Assembly: GCF_000210295.1 (NCBI RefSeq)
Contig: NC_026738.1
Span: 248,001-312,000, forward strand
Source: Trypanosoma brucei gambiense DAL972
Lineage: Eukaryota; Euglenozoa; Kinetoplastea; Trypanosomatida; Trypanosomatidae
Reading direction: 5' to 3'
Length of the DNA: 64,000 nt
Part shown: in pieces, positions 38,352 to 50,285 of the stretch
Position numbering within the stretch: position 1 is the first letter of the stretch
Layout: each line of letters starts with the position of its first letter
Position numbers and translations under genes: made by a program
The notes under the pieces: generated by a model
What the model was told of the DNA's origin: nothing
The model's database searches: none
The model's input: only the letters and a program-made list of their open reading frames with translations

Positions 38352-41300
38352 ATGGTGGTATTTTGTGACATGTTTGTGCCCCTCCCGCGCACGTTTTTGA
38401 TGTCGCTTTTTCATGCCTTATTGCTAAGACGGCGGAAGTGCAAGAAGCCTCCTCACACAGGATGGTATGTAGAAGCGGTGTGACGTGCCGGAGTCTTAAA
38501 AAAGTTTTTTCTTTTCATTTTTTTTTTTGATTATGTTTTTTTTTTTGTAGCGAGTGAGTGGTCCACGGAGAGGATAAGTGTTCGACCTTATCTATTTTTT
38601 TAAAATTTTACTGTGAGGATAGGTTGTGGAAGCGATTACCATTTAATTCTATTTGTGTGTATTTTTATGCACAGGAGGTGTGTGTGTATTTGTTTGTGTG
38701 TGTGTGACTGTTTGTATTTTTGTTACCTTTTCCTTTTGGCAGTTTCCTCTTCTTCACGCACTGACTGTTGGTTTTAGGTAGACTTCATTTTAGTATCGTT
38801 AATTTTTATTTCTGTTCTCAACACATGCGCGTGTTCTGATGCATTTGTTGCACGGCTCTCTGCATCACGACTGTTCGTTTATATCTGTTAGAAAAAAAAA
38901 AAATGGACAAACAAACAATACCAAAGAAGAAACGACGTCAAAAAGAAACGCGTAGCTTTGTTTTCGGCCTGCTGCACTTCGCAACGCTACGATTTATTGA
39001 AGCTTTTGTCGGCAGCGCAGTTGAATTTTTTTTTTCCTGCTCAGTTTCTGATGCTCAACGAAGCGATAACATTTGTGCCCATTAAGTAGCGGCAGTGCAA
39101 TGCGGCATTATTTGCCCGAATGCTCCGTCCTGCGACACACCTCGCGTGGCAACGGGGATACCAACAGTAGGGAGAACGCCGAAATGAAGCAAAGCACAAA
39201 TCAACTAAATAAAAGGAAATAAATAAGAGCAAAGAAAAAAAAAACATGAATAGCAGCGGCGACGATGCTGATATTAATATTAGCGATAATACTCAGCTCA
39301 GAAAATTTCAACAAAACGGAAAAAGAAAAAGACCCCCCCCCCCCCATGCAAACGTATGGAGTAACCAAAAACTGGACGGTGTCGCATGGAGATGACGGTG
39401 ACTATTTGAGGTTGGTTGCGCCGCCACAAGAGTGCATTATTCACAACTCCACCGTAATTCCTTAAGTTAGGGAGATATTTATGGCAGAATATGGCGCTTT
39501 GCCACGCAACTTCTATAAGACGACAAGTGTGATGCGTCGGCACTAGGCCGCAAAGTAGGAGTGTACACATGTGTAAGTGGATGTGCGTCTGCATATTTTA
39601 ATTTGCGGGAAGAAAGACAACCACAACATCAACGGGAAACAAGAAATATGTAGGTGATGAGGCGCTGAAAAGGGGAGCTTGATATAATTACTCCACTTGG
39701 CCCTGTAGGGGGCTCAAGTCCGCTGCGTCCCACATGCGCACACACATTCATCGTCTCTCTTGCATGCGGTGCGGTTTTGTTTCATGTTGTCTGTTCGACT
39801 TCGCCATCTTTAACAGGTTGATTTCTTGCGGAAAGGTTGGGCCGCTCTGACATTTGTCAGCTATTTAGTTCAGACGTTCGCCGTCTCCAGTTGGAACGTT
39901 GTAAACGCATCATTTGCCTCCGCCTCGTTCAAATCAATTGCCCCAGTGTTTCGTTGTTCCCTCCGTCGCTGCATCCAAGAACGCGTCCCTCTGTCTTCCT
40001 CGAGGCATGCGTGATTGCATGTATTTCCGTTGTTCCGGCGCCATTCTGATCTTCCCCGTTTAAGTTTTCGCTTCCCTTTTCCACCCAGCAGCGTCCTTAT
40101 GGACCCCACAAATCCATTCAAGCTCAACCCGTAACAACTTTCTTTGCCGCTGAAAATGTCGGCAGCTGCCTTCGCTCCAATCGCCGAGGTGGCGAATTCG
40201 AGGTTGGTCTTTGCGGGAACGGCGGGGTCCGCTCTTGTATCAGTTGTTTGGACATCCTCTGGGGCGTCTTAGCCCCAAAGAAAAATCTGCGGTTTTCGCC
40301 GTTCCATGTGCTCCGAGAAATGTTGGGGGAACGATGCCCTTCCCGTTTCTCTCCTAAGAGCGGTGTGTTGGCGTAGTTTTCTGCCCGCAAGGAGGAAGGT
40401 GAGGCGCGGGTTGTAAGCTTGCAGCGGCATCGTGCCTTGCCGCCGACCCCCCCTCGGTCCTATTGTCCTTTATGCTGTGCTTTGGGCTTTGTATGCTTTC
40501 GTGTCGCTTGGCGTGCTTCCCGCGAGCAATGCACGCCTCGTTGGTGGCGCAAGTCCTTTGGTTACCGTTTCAACGCGGTGTGTATGCTCGGCCGCCTCGT
40601 CTTCACAAATTCCAGTCTTCGCCAACCCGCTTGAGGGTCCATTCGAACTGCATGGGTCGCCGCTGGCCGTGCCGGTTGCCTCGGCGTGTTTCCACGATCC
40701 GGTTTTCTGTCGAGGGGGGCTTGGCGTTGGCGGCTTCCTCCACATATTAAGGAGGCAGTTTGCATCAAGTTTAAGGCCGCCAAGGCAGCGAAGCAGGACA
40801 GCACCTCGACTCAGGGGAATGTTTTTTTGGTGGCGAGTCTCCGCACGGGTGTCCGCCGTCTACCAGCCCCCTTCTATGTGAAGAGTAAGGGGGGAAAAAG
40901 CATGGGGAAAGCAAAGGAAAGGCTGGAGTGCCTGTCTAACCCTCTAGGGAGTGAGCGGATCGTATGAACCGGAAAAGGTGTGAACGTGGTGCGAAAAACA
41001 CCGGCCGCTGTGGTTGCTTCGTAACCGAAAAGAAAAATAGAGCATGGTGTTCCTGAAAATGGCCGAAGAAGGGCGACTATTGGCCGGCCGCGTGATGCCG
41101 GAGGGCGGCCAGGAGGACTGCGGCGGTACGGTTCGCTGGGTCTTGGAACTTGATTTCCCAGATCATCGTGGGGGGTTCTGCTAGGGTAGAATATCAAAGC
41201 GGGGGAGCACTGGCCGTCATGAAAGCCGGGGCGGCAACGTCGGCTGGCTGTGTGAAAGGGAGAGGCGGTTATCACCGGACGTTGAGGCGGTTAAGTTTTG

Positions 41301-42533
41301 GCGCGGCATGCGTGTGCGGCGCTATGTGCGTAGGGGGACGCAGGATGGGGCGCGCATGATTTGCTTCAGTTGTTTGAGTTCGGTCGAAGTGGCCACCACC
41401 GTTGAGGCTCCCGCCGAGGTCGGACCACGTGCGATGCCTGCCGTGACCCCCGTCGCCACTGGACCTGCCGCTTTCGGAAGGCCCGTTTGTTCTGTGTGCT
41501 GGCGCCCTGGTGTGTACGTATGTCGCCCCTCCTCAGCGTGCCGATGTGCTTCTCACAGTTCGCGCGTCTGCAGAGGTGCTGTGTACGCGAAGATGCTTCG
41601 TTTGGAGGGGGGGGGGGGGCGAAATGGGTGTTTTTGTCGCTTTCCCGACATGATGGTACTACCGGGTGCTGATTTTCCGATGTTTAGCCGGCGTGTGGCG
41701 GGCTTCACTCAACGAAGCATAGAAGGGAAGGGAGGTACCGCCAGTCTCCCTGTGCAATGGGGTGTGGGCGCTGTTTGATTGGAGGGCTGTGAACAGGGTT
41801 GCATATGAAGGGGGCAGGCGGAGGCGCTTCCTAAATGTTTTTTTGTTCCCGATTGTGTTGTTCGTTGCCTTCTGCCTGGTGAGATGGATTACGGGGTGCA
41901 GTCTTAGTGCAGATGTAGTTCGTTTTAGATAAACTTTGCTGTTTTTATGGTTGACTTTTACTCTGTTTGCCACGCAATGGCACTGGAATTCCGTGTTTTT
42001 CTTCGTGCGTGTGTGTATGCATGCCCTCGCGAACGTTTCAGGACCAGTGAGCTGATAGTCGCTGCGTGGAATGTGTTTATTTTGGTCATTGTCAATGACC
42101 ACTGCTGAGGGGGCATTGGTGAGACAGTGGGCATGCCTTTGTCATGGAGAATGCAACTGGGGTGGTGGTTATATGTCTTTGCTCAAGTATGTACATATTT
42201 CCATCAATCCCCTTTCATTCAGTTTTAGGGGAATGTTGTTAACTGATTCTTTGCTCGGGTTAAAGGGCGAGTGTGTTACAGAGTTACTCCACTTTGTTAA
42301 GGTCACGCTTGATACGGGGCCAACATGTGTGTGCGTACGTAACTGTTCTTCATCTTAATGTTGTGCTTTGTCGCTCTCGTTTCGTTGACTTTCTGAATAA
42401 AGCAGCCTTCATATTGCAACAACCTCCTGGTAAAGGAGTTCGTCTTAACACATTTTTCTCGGTTTCGGCCATATTTAGCTGGGTGAAACGATAAATCACT
42501 GTACGCCCTCCTTCTCGCTGAGGGTGCGAAGAG
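38352..42533. other. 4.2 kb gene-poor region; GC-rich core possibly decayed coding or retroposon DNA
   Basis: 38352-39360 is AT-rich with a C13 run (39333-39345). From about 40140 to 41790 the sequence is GC-rich, like coding DNA, yet open frames are short, overlap in all frames and mostly lack ATG starts. One example is an Arg/Trp-rich frame up to about 40967, another 41308-41778. That pattern fits a decayed gene or a degenerate ingi-type (DIRE) retroposon. I could not recognise a reverse-transcriptase or endonuclease motif, a poly(A) end or target-site duplications, so the class is unproven. Confidence 0.4.
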
Positions 42534-43202
42534 ATGAAACGCGTTGGAACTCTTGAGGAATACACAAAAGTGAAGAGGGACGCCAATGGACTTGGGCTTG
42601 TGGTACACTTTAGTGCCAGTTGGTGTGAACCCTGCAAGGGTGTGACAGAGGCGTTGGACCGCTTCTCAGAACTATACAAAGGTTCTGTTGAGTTCGTGGA
42701 GGTTGATAGCGAAGCTTTGGGCAGTATCTGTGAAGCGGAAGCCGTCGATTGCGTTCCGTATATTGCATTCTTCAGAACTTCTGGGGACGGTAAGGGGCAA
42801 GAGAGGGTTGCTGATGTCGTTGGAGGAAAGCTTGACCAAATCGAACAAAATATGTTGTCGCTTTATGGTGACGGAACGGATGGGAGGGGATCATTTTCAG
42901 ATTTACAATCATACTTAAAGTACCTCACCAGTCGGAAAGGTGTTGTGGCATTTATAACCGGCACACCGTCGAGGCCTCGGTGCGGTTTCACTGTGAAGCT
43001 TATCCAGTTACTCGATGACCTTCATGTGAAGTACGTTTATTATGACGTCTGGGCCAGTGACGAGGTTTGTGAAGGACTCAAGAAGTATTCAGAGTGGCCT
43101 ACTTTCCCGCAAGTATATGCCGATGGTGAGTTTATTGGTGGGTATGATATTTGTGCTGAGCTGAATGCGTCCGGGGAGTTGAAATCTGCTCTGAAACTAT
43201 GA
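42534..43202 (+). CDS. Thioredoxin-glutaredoxin fusion (monothiol glutaredoxin, CGFT type)
   Basis: A 222-residue protein with two domains. Residues 1-105 are thioredoxin-like, with W30-C31-E-P-C34. Residues 125-222 are a monothiol glutaredoxin with C150-G-F-T, WPTFPQ (cis-Pro segment) and GGYDI, which bind glutathione-type thiols. The order Trx then Grx matches cytosolic Grx3/PICOT-type proteins, which handle Fe-S clusters and iron sensing. In trypanosomes trypanothione replaces much glutathione. The class is clear, but I am not sure which named 1-C-Grx this is. Confidence 0.88.
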   Translation: MKRVGTLEEYTKVKRDANGLGLVVHFSASWCEPCKGVTEALDRFSELYKGSVEFVEVDSEALGSICEAEAVDCVPYIAFFRTSGDGKGQERVADVVGGKLDQIEQNMLSLYGDGTDGRGSFSDLQSYLKYLTSRKGVVAFITGTPSRPRCGFTVKLIQLLDDLHVKYVYYDVWASDEVCEGLKKYSEWPTFPQVYADGEFIGGYDICAELNASGELKSALKL

Positions 43203-44684
43203 TCATTTAGTAGTACAGGGTCTTTGTGTGGTTGAGAGTGTTAAAGAGAAGGAGGTTGATGAATGGGAAGAATGACGTAAAGTGGATGAAGGGGGATATG
43301 ATACTCGGCTGTCCCAGCGGTGATGCATGGTCGAGAATTTTAACACAAGCGTTACCGACTAACGCAACGGAAATCTTAATTTTGGGTTGGGGTATACATT
43401 GAGTCTCATCAACATGACACGCCGTTTGATTCTTCCTTGCTTCAACCTGTTAAAGTCCTGTATTAACAGAGCCTCCTTGTGTGTCCTTCTCGGGGCCAAC
43501 ATTTCCCACCTACGTGAGCGACCGGCACACTTTTTGTGGCCATTGAAAAGTTCCATAGGCGTGCCTTATTATCTGTTTATTTTTTTGGAGTGGTTTGATT
43601 TAAGACGCATTAGTTGGCACCCGGTGAAAGGGTTACAGAATTTAGGAGCTCGATGGTGAAGCACGATGCCTGTTGAAGTCTTAATTTCTATCCCTATCGG
43701 AACAACCTGGATATCTGGGTGTTGCTTTGCTGCCCAGCGAGAGTTTTGTCATTTGAGGCCTAAAGTAGGTACTCTCAGTCCTTTTTCTCTTCCACGGTAG
43801 CCCCTCTCAAACATCCTGCCCAGGGTTGGGTGAGTTGCTTCATCATTTTGGTTTAATTTTTTGTACAGTAGTTGGAACCAAGAAGCCGTCACTTGTGAAG
43901 TAACTTCGCTTGGACCTCACTTGCGGATCGTGGGGTTATATGTAGTTATTTTTGTGTTAGTGAAGCTGATCATTTAGCGGTGCGAGTATGGGTGCACGCA
44001 TTCGCAGCGGATATGTCGTTTGCTGCCTTCGTGACATTCCCTGATCGAAGGACAGAAATTCTGCTTAGACCTTTGTCGGTATTTTATATAGGGAATGGCG
44101 CCTCAGGTGTCTTGAATGTTGCCGTACTGTGGATAGCACAACGTGGTATAAAACTTCACAGTTCAGGTTGCTCTCCCTTTTTTTGATGCAACCGCAGGTG
44201 GATAGCGGCAGCCGAGTTGGGTACCGGTTATGCGTATCTTTCAGTCCACTACTTCCATGCGCATTTTTCCGCTTCGGTTGGATCTGTCTCACCAGATTCG
44301 GATCTGTGTTGAAGGTGCCGCTATTTGGTTGTCCAGACATGGTCGGGTGAGAGTGCGTCATCCAGTGCTTTGGTATGGCGGGTTCTTTGGCAAGTGGGAA
44401 GATTGGGAGTTTATCCGCCTTGTGTTTGACGGGGACTTCCTTTCATTTTCTTTGTATAGTATGCTAACGGTTCTACAATTCCATGGTATCGATAAGTTAA
44501 TAATGAAGTGACCCACTTGTTAACACGCGCAAAATTGTAGGAAAACCTTTTATGTTTTTACTATTAGCACTCCAGTATACCTATTTCTTTCTTCCTACTT
44601 TGTTCCCTCCCCTTACCTTCGGTGTCTGTACAAACCTTCAAAGAGAAAAAAGAAACACAACAGAGAATTGTCCGTTTCAAGTCA
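43203..44684. other. Spacer with short unassigned open frames
   Basis: About 1.5 kb. A frame at 44230-44511 (93 residues, ATG start, compositionally plausible) and another at 43980-44186 have no recognised relatives. They may be remnants or chance. T/C tracts at about 44575-44620 run to AG at 44642-44643, which serves the next gene. Confidence 0.4.
44580..44643 (+). promoter_or_regulatory. Trans-splice acceptor for the Msp1-like gene
   Basis: A T/C-rich tract is followed by the first AG at 44642-44643, leaving a 5' UTR of about 41 bases before the ATG at 44685. The upstream open-frame extension (starting GTG at 44622) lies largely in the tract itself, so the later start is right. Confidence 0.6.
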
Positions 44685-45692
44685 ATGCGACCTCTGGACG
44701 TGTTGCTGAATGGGTTGCGCGGGCTGTGTACCGCCATTAAGGAAACACCCCTCTTCATATGGGTGTACCTTTCTATACTGGGCGTGGTTGCTCGGAAGCT
44801 GACGTACCGTTTTGGTCTTACGACTAAAAGCAAAAAGATAGGAAAACACGTCATCCGCGTTACGGATGCGGAAGAAACCCTTTCAGAGGATGTAATGGAC
44901 GTGGAAGAAATTAATGCGACATTTGACGACGTGGGGGGTCTGGAAGATGTGAAAAAGGCACTAATTGAACACGTGAAGTGGCCGTTTACCCGCCCGGAAC
45001 TATTTGAGGGAAACACGCTGAGGTCGCATCCCAAGGGAATCCTTCTCTACGGTCCGCCAGGGACGGGAAAGACTCTCATTGCTCGCGCTTTGGCCAGGGA
45101 ACTTGGTTGTGCATTTATTAACGTGAGGACTGAATCTCTTTTCTCTAAATGGGTTGGAGACACGGAAAAAAATGCTGCGGCCGTATTCACGCTTGCAGCC
45201 AAGCTGTCTCCTTGCGTGATTTTCGTCGACGAGATAGATGCCCTTCTTGGGTTAAGAAATTCTGTGGATGCCGCCCCGCATAACAACGCGAAGACAATTT
45301 TCATGACACACTGGGACGGTGTAGTCCAGAAAAAGTCAAAGATTGTTGTCATAGGGGCAACGAACCGGCCTTTGGCTATTGATGAAGCCATACGTAGGCG
45401 ACTGCCGCTCCAGCTGGAGGTACCACCACCGGATATTACTGGGCGGAGGAAGATCTTAAATATTCTGATGGAACATGATGTGGCGGACGAGTCGAACCGT
45501 AGCCGACTCGTGGACTATGTCGCGTCGAAGACATTTGGGTACACCGGGTCTGATTTAACTGAACTGTGCAAAGCCGCCGCATTAATGCCTATCCGGGAAA
45601 TAGGCTGCGACAACGAACTACCCTGCTTGGAATGTCGCCACTTTGACGAGGCCCTCAAGCGGGTCCGACCTTCGATGGCATCAAGCGTTTGA
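44685..45692 (+). CDS. Msp1/ATAD1-type membrane AAA ATPase
   Basis: A 335-residue protein from the first ATG. A hydrophobic helix lies near residues 20-40 (TPLFIWVYLSILGVVARKL). One AAA domain follows, with a DDVGGLEDVKKAL entry, Walker A G123-P-P-G-T-G-K-T130, Walker B V178-I-F-V-D-E-I-D185, sensor 1 GATNRP and the Arg-finger region AIRRRLPLQL. A single N-terminal anchor plus one AAA module of this size is the Msp1 (yeast)/ATAD1 layout, an outer-mitochondrial-membrane and peroxisomal extractor of misplaced tail-anchored proteins. A glycosomal location is possible in trypanosomes but not shown. Confidence 0.87.
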   Translation: MRPLDVLLNGLRGLCTAIKETPLFIWVYLSILGVVARKLTYRFGLTTKSKKIGKHVIRVTDAEETLSEDVMDVEEINATFDDVGGLEDVKKALIEHVKWPFTRPELFEGNTLRSHPKGILLYGPPGTGKTLIARALARELGCAFINVRTESLFSKWVGDTEKNAAAVFTLAAKLSPCVIFVDEIDALLGLRNSVDAAPHNNAKTIFMTHWDGVVQKKSKIVVIGATNRPLAIDEAIRRRLPLQLEVPPPDITGRRKILNILMEHDVADESNRSRLVDYVASKTFGYTGSDLTELCKAAALMPIREIGCDNELPCLECRHFDEALKRVRPSMASSV

Positions 45693-45767
45693 AAAAAAAT
45701 CTACACCCTACTTCTGTCAATAAAAGAGTTTGTGCTGTTGTTTCCTCTTTTGTGTTCATCTATTGAG

Positions 45768-45814
45768 CTTTAAAAATTTACTAACCCTAACCCTAACCCT
45801 AACCCTGAAAAAGG
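45768..45814 (+). promoter_or_regulatory. Predicted 5' UTR of the zinc-finger gene, with telomeric repeats
   Basis: T/C-rich sequence (45735-45757) is followed by AG at 45766-45767, so splicing would start the mRNA at about 45768. More than half of the 47-base leader is the CCCTAA repeat at 45781-45806. Confidence 0.5.
45781..45806 (+). repeat. Interstitial telomeric repeat, (CCCTAA) about 4 copies
   Basis: Twenty-six bases of perfect CTAACC-phase repeat, the C-strand of the trypanosome telomere TTAGGG, lie eight bases before an ATG and within a 122-bp intergenic space. Length and perfection make chance very unlikely. Confidence 0.97.
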
Positions 45815-46387
45815 ATGGCTGTACAACCGGGAAAGGTGTTGGCTGAGCAGTTCAGCAGACAGGGTATACAGTACGAGGAGTCAACCGACGTTCTTTGGTG
45901 TTCATTGTGCACTAAAGCAGACAGTTTGGAGATCATTAGCAGAGCAACGGTTGAGGATGTGCTAGAGCACTGTCGGTTAAGACAACACCTACTTCTAATG
46001 GAAAAAGAAACTGTGAAAGAGCACTATTGCCCCGTGGAGATAAATGGCCGCAGTTTTCTTTTGGACCATAACTGCGTTTATCCAAGCACTATGTTCGGAA
46101 AAGGAAGGATGCTACTGGACGATACACTGGGATGTGTAATGACCGAGGATGTATGCGGCGGTGTAAAGTTGCTTCCCCGTCATAAGTACACTGTTGTCGA
46201 GATTGTTATACCTCCAGCAGGTACCCCGATACCGAAGGATCCATCATATTACGTTGAGAGGCCGGTCCGTTCCCGGAAGTGCCATGAAAAATTTGACAGC
46301 TGGATTCAGGTACATAACTCCTCGGTAGAAGGTGAGTCAGCCTTGATGAAGCGTCGGCGGATCGCATTCTCCCAGCTGAACATGTAG
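45815..46387 (+). CDS. Unknown protein with a C2H2-like zinc finger near the N-terminus
   Basis: A 190-residue protein. Near residues 30-55 a CSLCTKADSLEIISRATVED stretch leads to LEHCRLRQHL, giving C-x2-C and His-x5-His ligand spacing like U1-type zinc fingers in RNA-binding proteins. The middle is unrecognised; residues 125-160 are basic with Pro. It ends MKRRRIAFSQLNM. The gene is only 122 bases downstream of the Msp1-like gene. No function is assigned. Confidence 0.7.
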   Translation: MAVQPGKVLAEQFSRQGIQYEESTDVLWCSLCTKADSLEIISRATVEDVLEHCRLRQHLLLMEKETVKEHYCPVEINGRSFLLDHNCVYPSTMFGKGRMLLDDTLGCVMTEDVCGGVKLLPRHKYTVVEIVIPPAGTPIPKDPSYYVERPVRSRKCHEKFDSWIQVHNSSVEGESALMKRRRIAFSQLNM

Positions 46388-46605
46388 GTGACCTAAAGTG
46401 GATCCAGTGCATGGGTGTTGGGCTGCTAACAACGAACACTGAAGAAGAATTTTGTTTTATCCTACACTGTTATTTTATGCGCGTTACTGTCTTGAATTTG
46501 TTCACATGCTTATTCCTCAGTTTTTTTTTTTTGAGGCGCAGTGGCAGTATATGTATATACGGTTGTGCTACCTCTGCTCTATTTCTTCTGTTAAAGCGGT
46601 GAGGG

Positions 46606-47523
46606 ATGAAGCGTTTGTTGGACAGCGCGAAGCATCTTCTTAGAGGTGGGAGTCTGGGGTATCTAGCATCTGGTGAGCCTTATCACCCCTTTGGAGAAGA
46701 CTTTGGACTAACTGTTTTCCCCGATTATATTCAGCTGAGGGAAAAATTGGCACTACGGAGTGGTTACGTAGATGTGTATACCCAGCGCTCAGCATCGATT
46801 AAGCTCAGTGATGGACGGTTTCAGCTGCCGCCACTACCGAAGCATTCGTTTCTTCCGCTTGTCGAGCGCCTGGAACAGGATGGGATTGTGCCGCGCGGGT
46901 GGCTGAATAACCAAACAGCAAATCTTTACGAGCCAGAGGACTTTATTAGGGCACATATCGATAATCTCTTCGTATATGATGATATATTCGCCGTAATATC
47001 TCTTGGCGCAAACGCTCTTTTGAGGTTTGTACACGTGCAGAATGGCGAAGAATTGGATGTAGTAATACCAGACGGAAGTGTTTACATTATGTCCGGTCCA
47101 TCTCGGTATGTCTACTTCCACATGGTTCTTCCAGTTGAGGCCCAACGAGTGAGCATTGTGTTCAGGCGTTCTATTTTGAACTCTGATGGAGGATTTCGTC
47201 CTGTGTCTACACCATTGGGGGATCTAATGCCTTACAGGTCAACTCAAATATTGAACACGTTGTACGCAAAGCAGATAGGAGGTGTTCGCGTAGCAGTTGA
47301 CGACAAATACCTGGAAAAGGAGGAAATTGGGGCCTTTGACACTGGGAAGTGGGTTAAGGGCCTACACCCGTTGCGGGACTGGACATTGTTATCACAGCTG
47401 GATGAGGACGAGGCCCGAGTTCTGGAGTTGCGGGAGAAGCGCTACCTAGACGTGGACCTCAGTTGGAGGTTCACGGAGTTGAGGAAGCGATACAAGGAAC
47501 TGGAGGACATGTTGCGTGTTTAG
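46606..47523 (+). CDS. AlkB-family 2-oxoglutarate/Fe(II) dioxygenase
   Basis: A 305-residue protein from ATG 46606. The Fe(II) triad is visible as H117-x-D119 and H172; the 2-oxoglutarate Arg lies among R181 and the later FRR pair. The flanking pattern (RAHIDN, ISLGANALLRF, GSVYIMSGPSRYVYFHMV, RVSIVFRR) is typical of AlkB homologues that remove methyl groups from nucleic acids or act on RNA modification. The nucleotide-recognition lid cannot be compared by eye, so the substrate (tRNA, mRNA or DNA) is open. Confidence 0.82.
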   Translation: MKRLLDSAKHLLRGGSLGYLASGEPYHPFGEDFGLTVFPDYIQLREKLALRSGYVDVYTQRSASIKLSDGRFQLPPLPKHSFLPLVERLEQDGIVPRGWLNNQTANLYEPEDFIRAHIDNLFVYDDIFAVISLGANALLRFVHVQNGEELDVVIPDGSVYIMSGPSRYVYFHMVLPVEAQRVSIVFRRSILNSDGGFRPVSTPLGDLMPYRSTQILNTLYAKQIGGVRVAVDDKYLEKEEIGAFDTGKWVKGLHPLRDWTLLSQLDEDEARVLELREKRYLDVDLSWRFTELRKRYKELEDMLRV

Positions 47524-47842
47524 TTAGCGCATTTGTGCACGGGCCTTATGTGCGGTACTAGTTTCCCAGTGCAGTTAGTACAACTCCTCTCTTTTTTGTT
47601 TACTGGGGATAGACGGTCTCCTGGAGGCTCTAGGGGCATTCAGGAGACGGCATTAAAACGAACAGACAGACAAACTTGTTCCCCTCCCGTAGGAAACGAC
47701 AACGTTGACTTCGCTTATCGTAATGCGTACTGACGCTTCCGTTGCATCCGCAACTGCAATCGTATAAGGTCGGCGGTCGCGCTGCTTGAGGCGGCCGCAC
47801 AAGAATTCCCCAGAGTAGCGGTTCACATATGTCGTCCACCCG

Positions 47843-47873
<31 letters not shown>

Positions 47874-47970
47874 CTTGTGTACATATTGTTGCTGTCCTTT
47901 CTTTTTTTTTTGTTTCACTGGATGAAAGGCGCCAGGAACTATAACAGTAACTCCCTGCTTCAAGATTGGG
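47524..47970. other. Spacer before the RRM-like gene
   Basis: Contains a TA microsatellite at 47848-47873 and a T/C tract at 47895-47920 suited to splicing. No gene was seen. Confidence 0.6.
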
Positions 47971-48561
47971 ATGGATGAAAGCAACAGGGTGTCGACGGGG
48001 GAAGCTCCTTCGGACGAACCTCCTTTGAAAGTTAGGCGCCATGAGGGAGGCCACGGTGAACTGCGGGAGACCAGCAGTGGGGATGCCAATCCTCAAGGAG
48101 CCACGCTTTTTATTCGCTGTACTTCAATCCACGGGCGGGGGGAGTTATTAAATGGATTCATTTCGGAGCACCGGGAGGCTCTCGGGGTGGCGAAGTGGTA
48201 TAACGTTGCAGGCGATGAGTCTGACGGTCGATGCGTCCCCACTCTCCGAACCGACGCTCCTTTTGAGTGTGTTTACGTGAGGTCGTCGCGGAAGCCGTAC
48301 TTCCTCCTCGAGTTTAATGAAAAGGGTGATGTCGCTAAGAAGTTCGTGGAGAAACTTGTTGGGCTTCGAAATACACTGTACAAAGGGAGTCCCGTATTTG
48401 TGGAGGTGGGAAAAGGTGGTTTGACAGTGGGTACTGAGCGTCTGAAGCTGGAAAAGCGAGATGCAGCGAGGCGCTCGGCTACAGCAGTGCCACTTTCGTT
48501 TTCATCCGATAAGCCCACTGGGCCGACAGCGTTTGTTCCGCGTGCTGTGCGAAAAAGATAA
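47971..48561 (+). CDS. Small protein with a probable RRM-like fold
   Basis: A 196-residue protein. The first 40 residues are polar and charged. From about 44 the pattern ATLFIRCTSI (strand), a helix, FECVYVR and PYFLLEFNEKGDVAKKFVEKL, then LYKGSPVFVEVGKGG looks like an RRM strand-helix-strand order; the last two strands are the best match. The C-terminal tail is basic. The aromatic RNP residues are not obvious, so RNA binding is an inference. Confidence 0.6.
   Translation: MDESNRVSTGEAPSDEPPLKVRRHEGGHGELRETSSGDANPQGATLFIRCTSIHGRGELLNGFISEHREALGVAKWYNVAGDESDGRCVPTLRTDAPFECVYVRSSRKPYFLLEFNEKGDVAKKFVEKLVGLRNTLYKGSPVFVEVGKGGLTVGTERLKLEKRDAARRSATAVPLSFSSDKPTGPTAFVPRAVRKR

Positions 48562-50285
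<1,724 letters not shown>

Noticed and set aside
39655..39740. Possible tRNA-like stretch with GC-rich arms
   Set aside because: No cloverleaf could be drawn with a T-loop GTTCRA and proper acceptor stem.
41308..41778. 156-codon open frame in the GC-rich island
   Set aside because: No recognisable domain and similar frames in other phases; not supported as a working gene.
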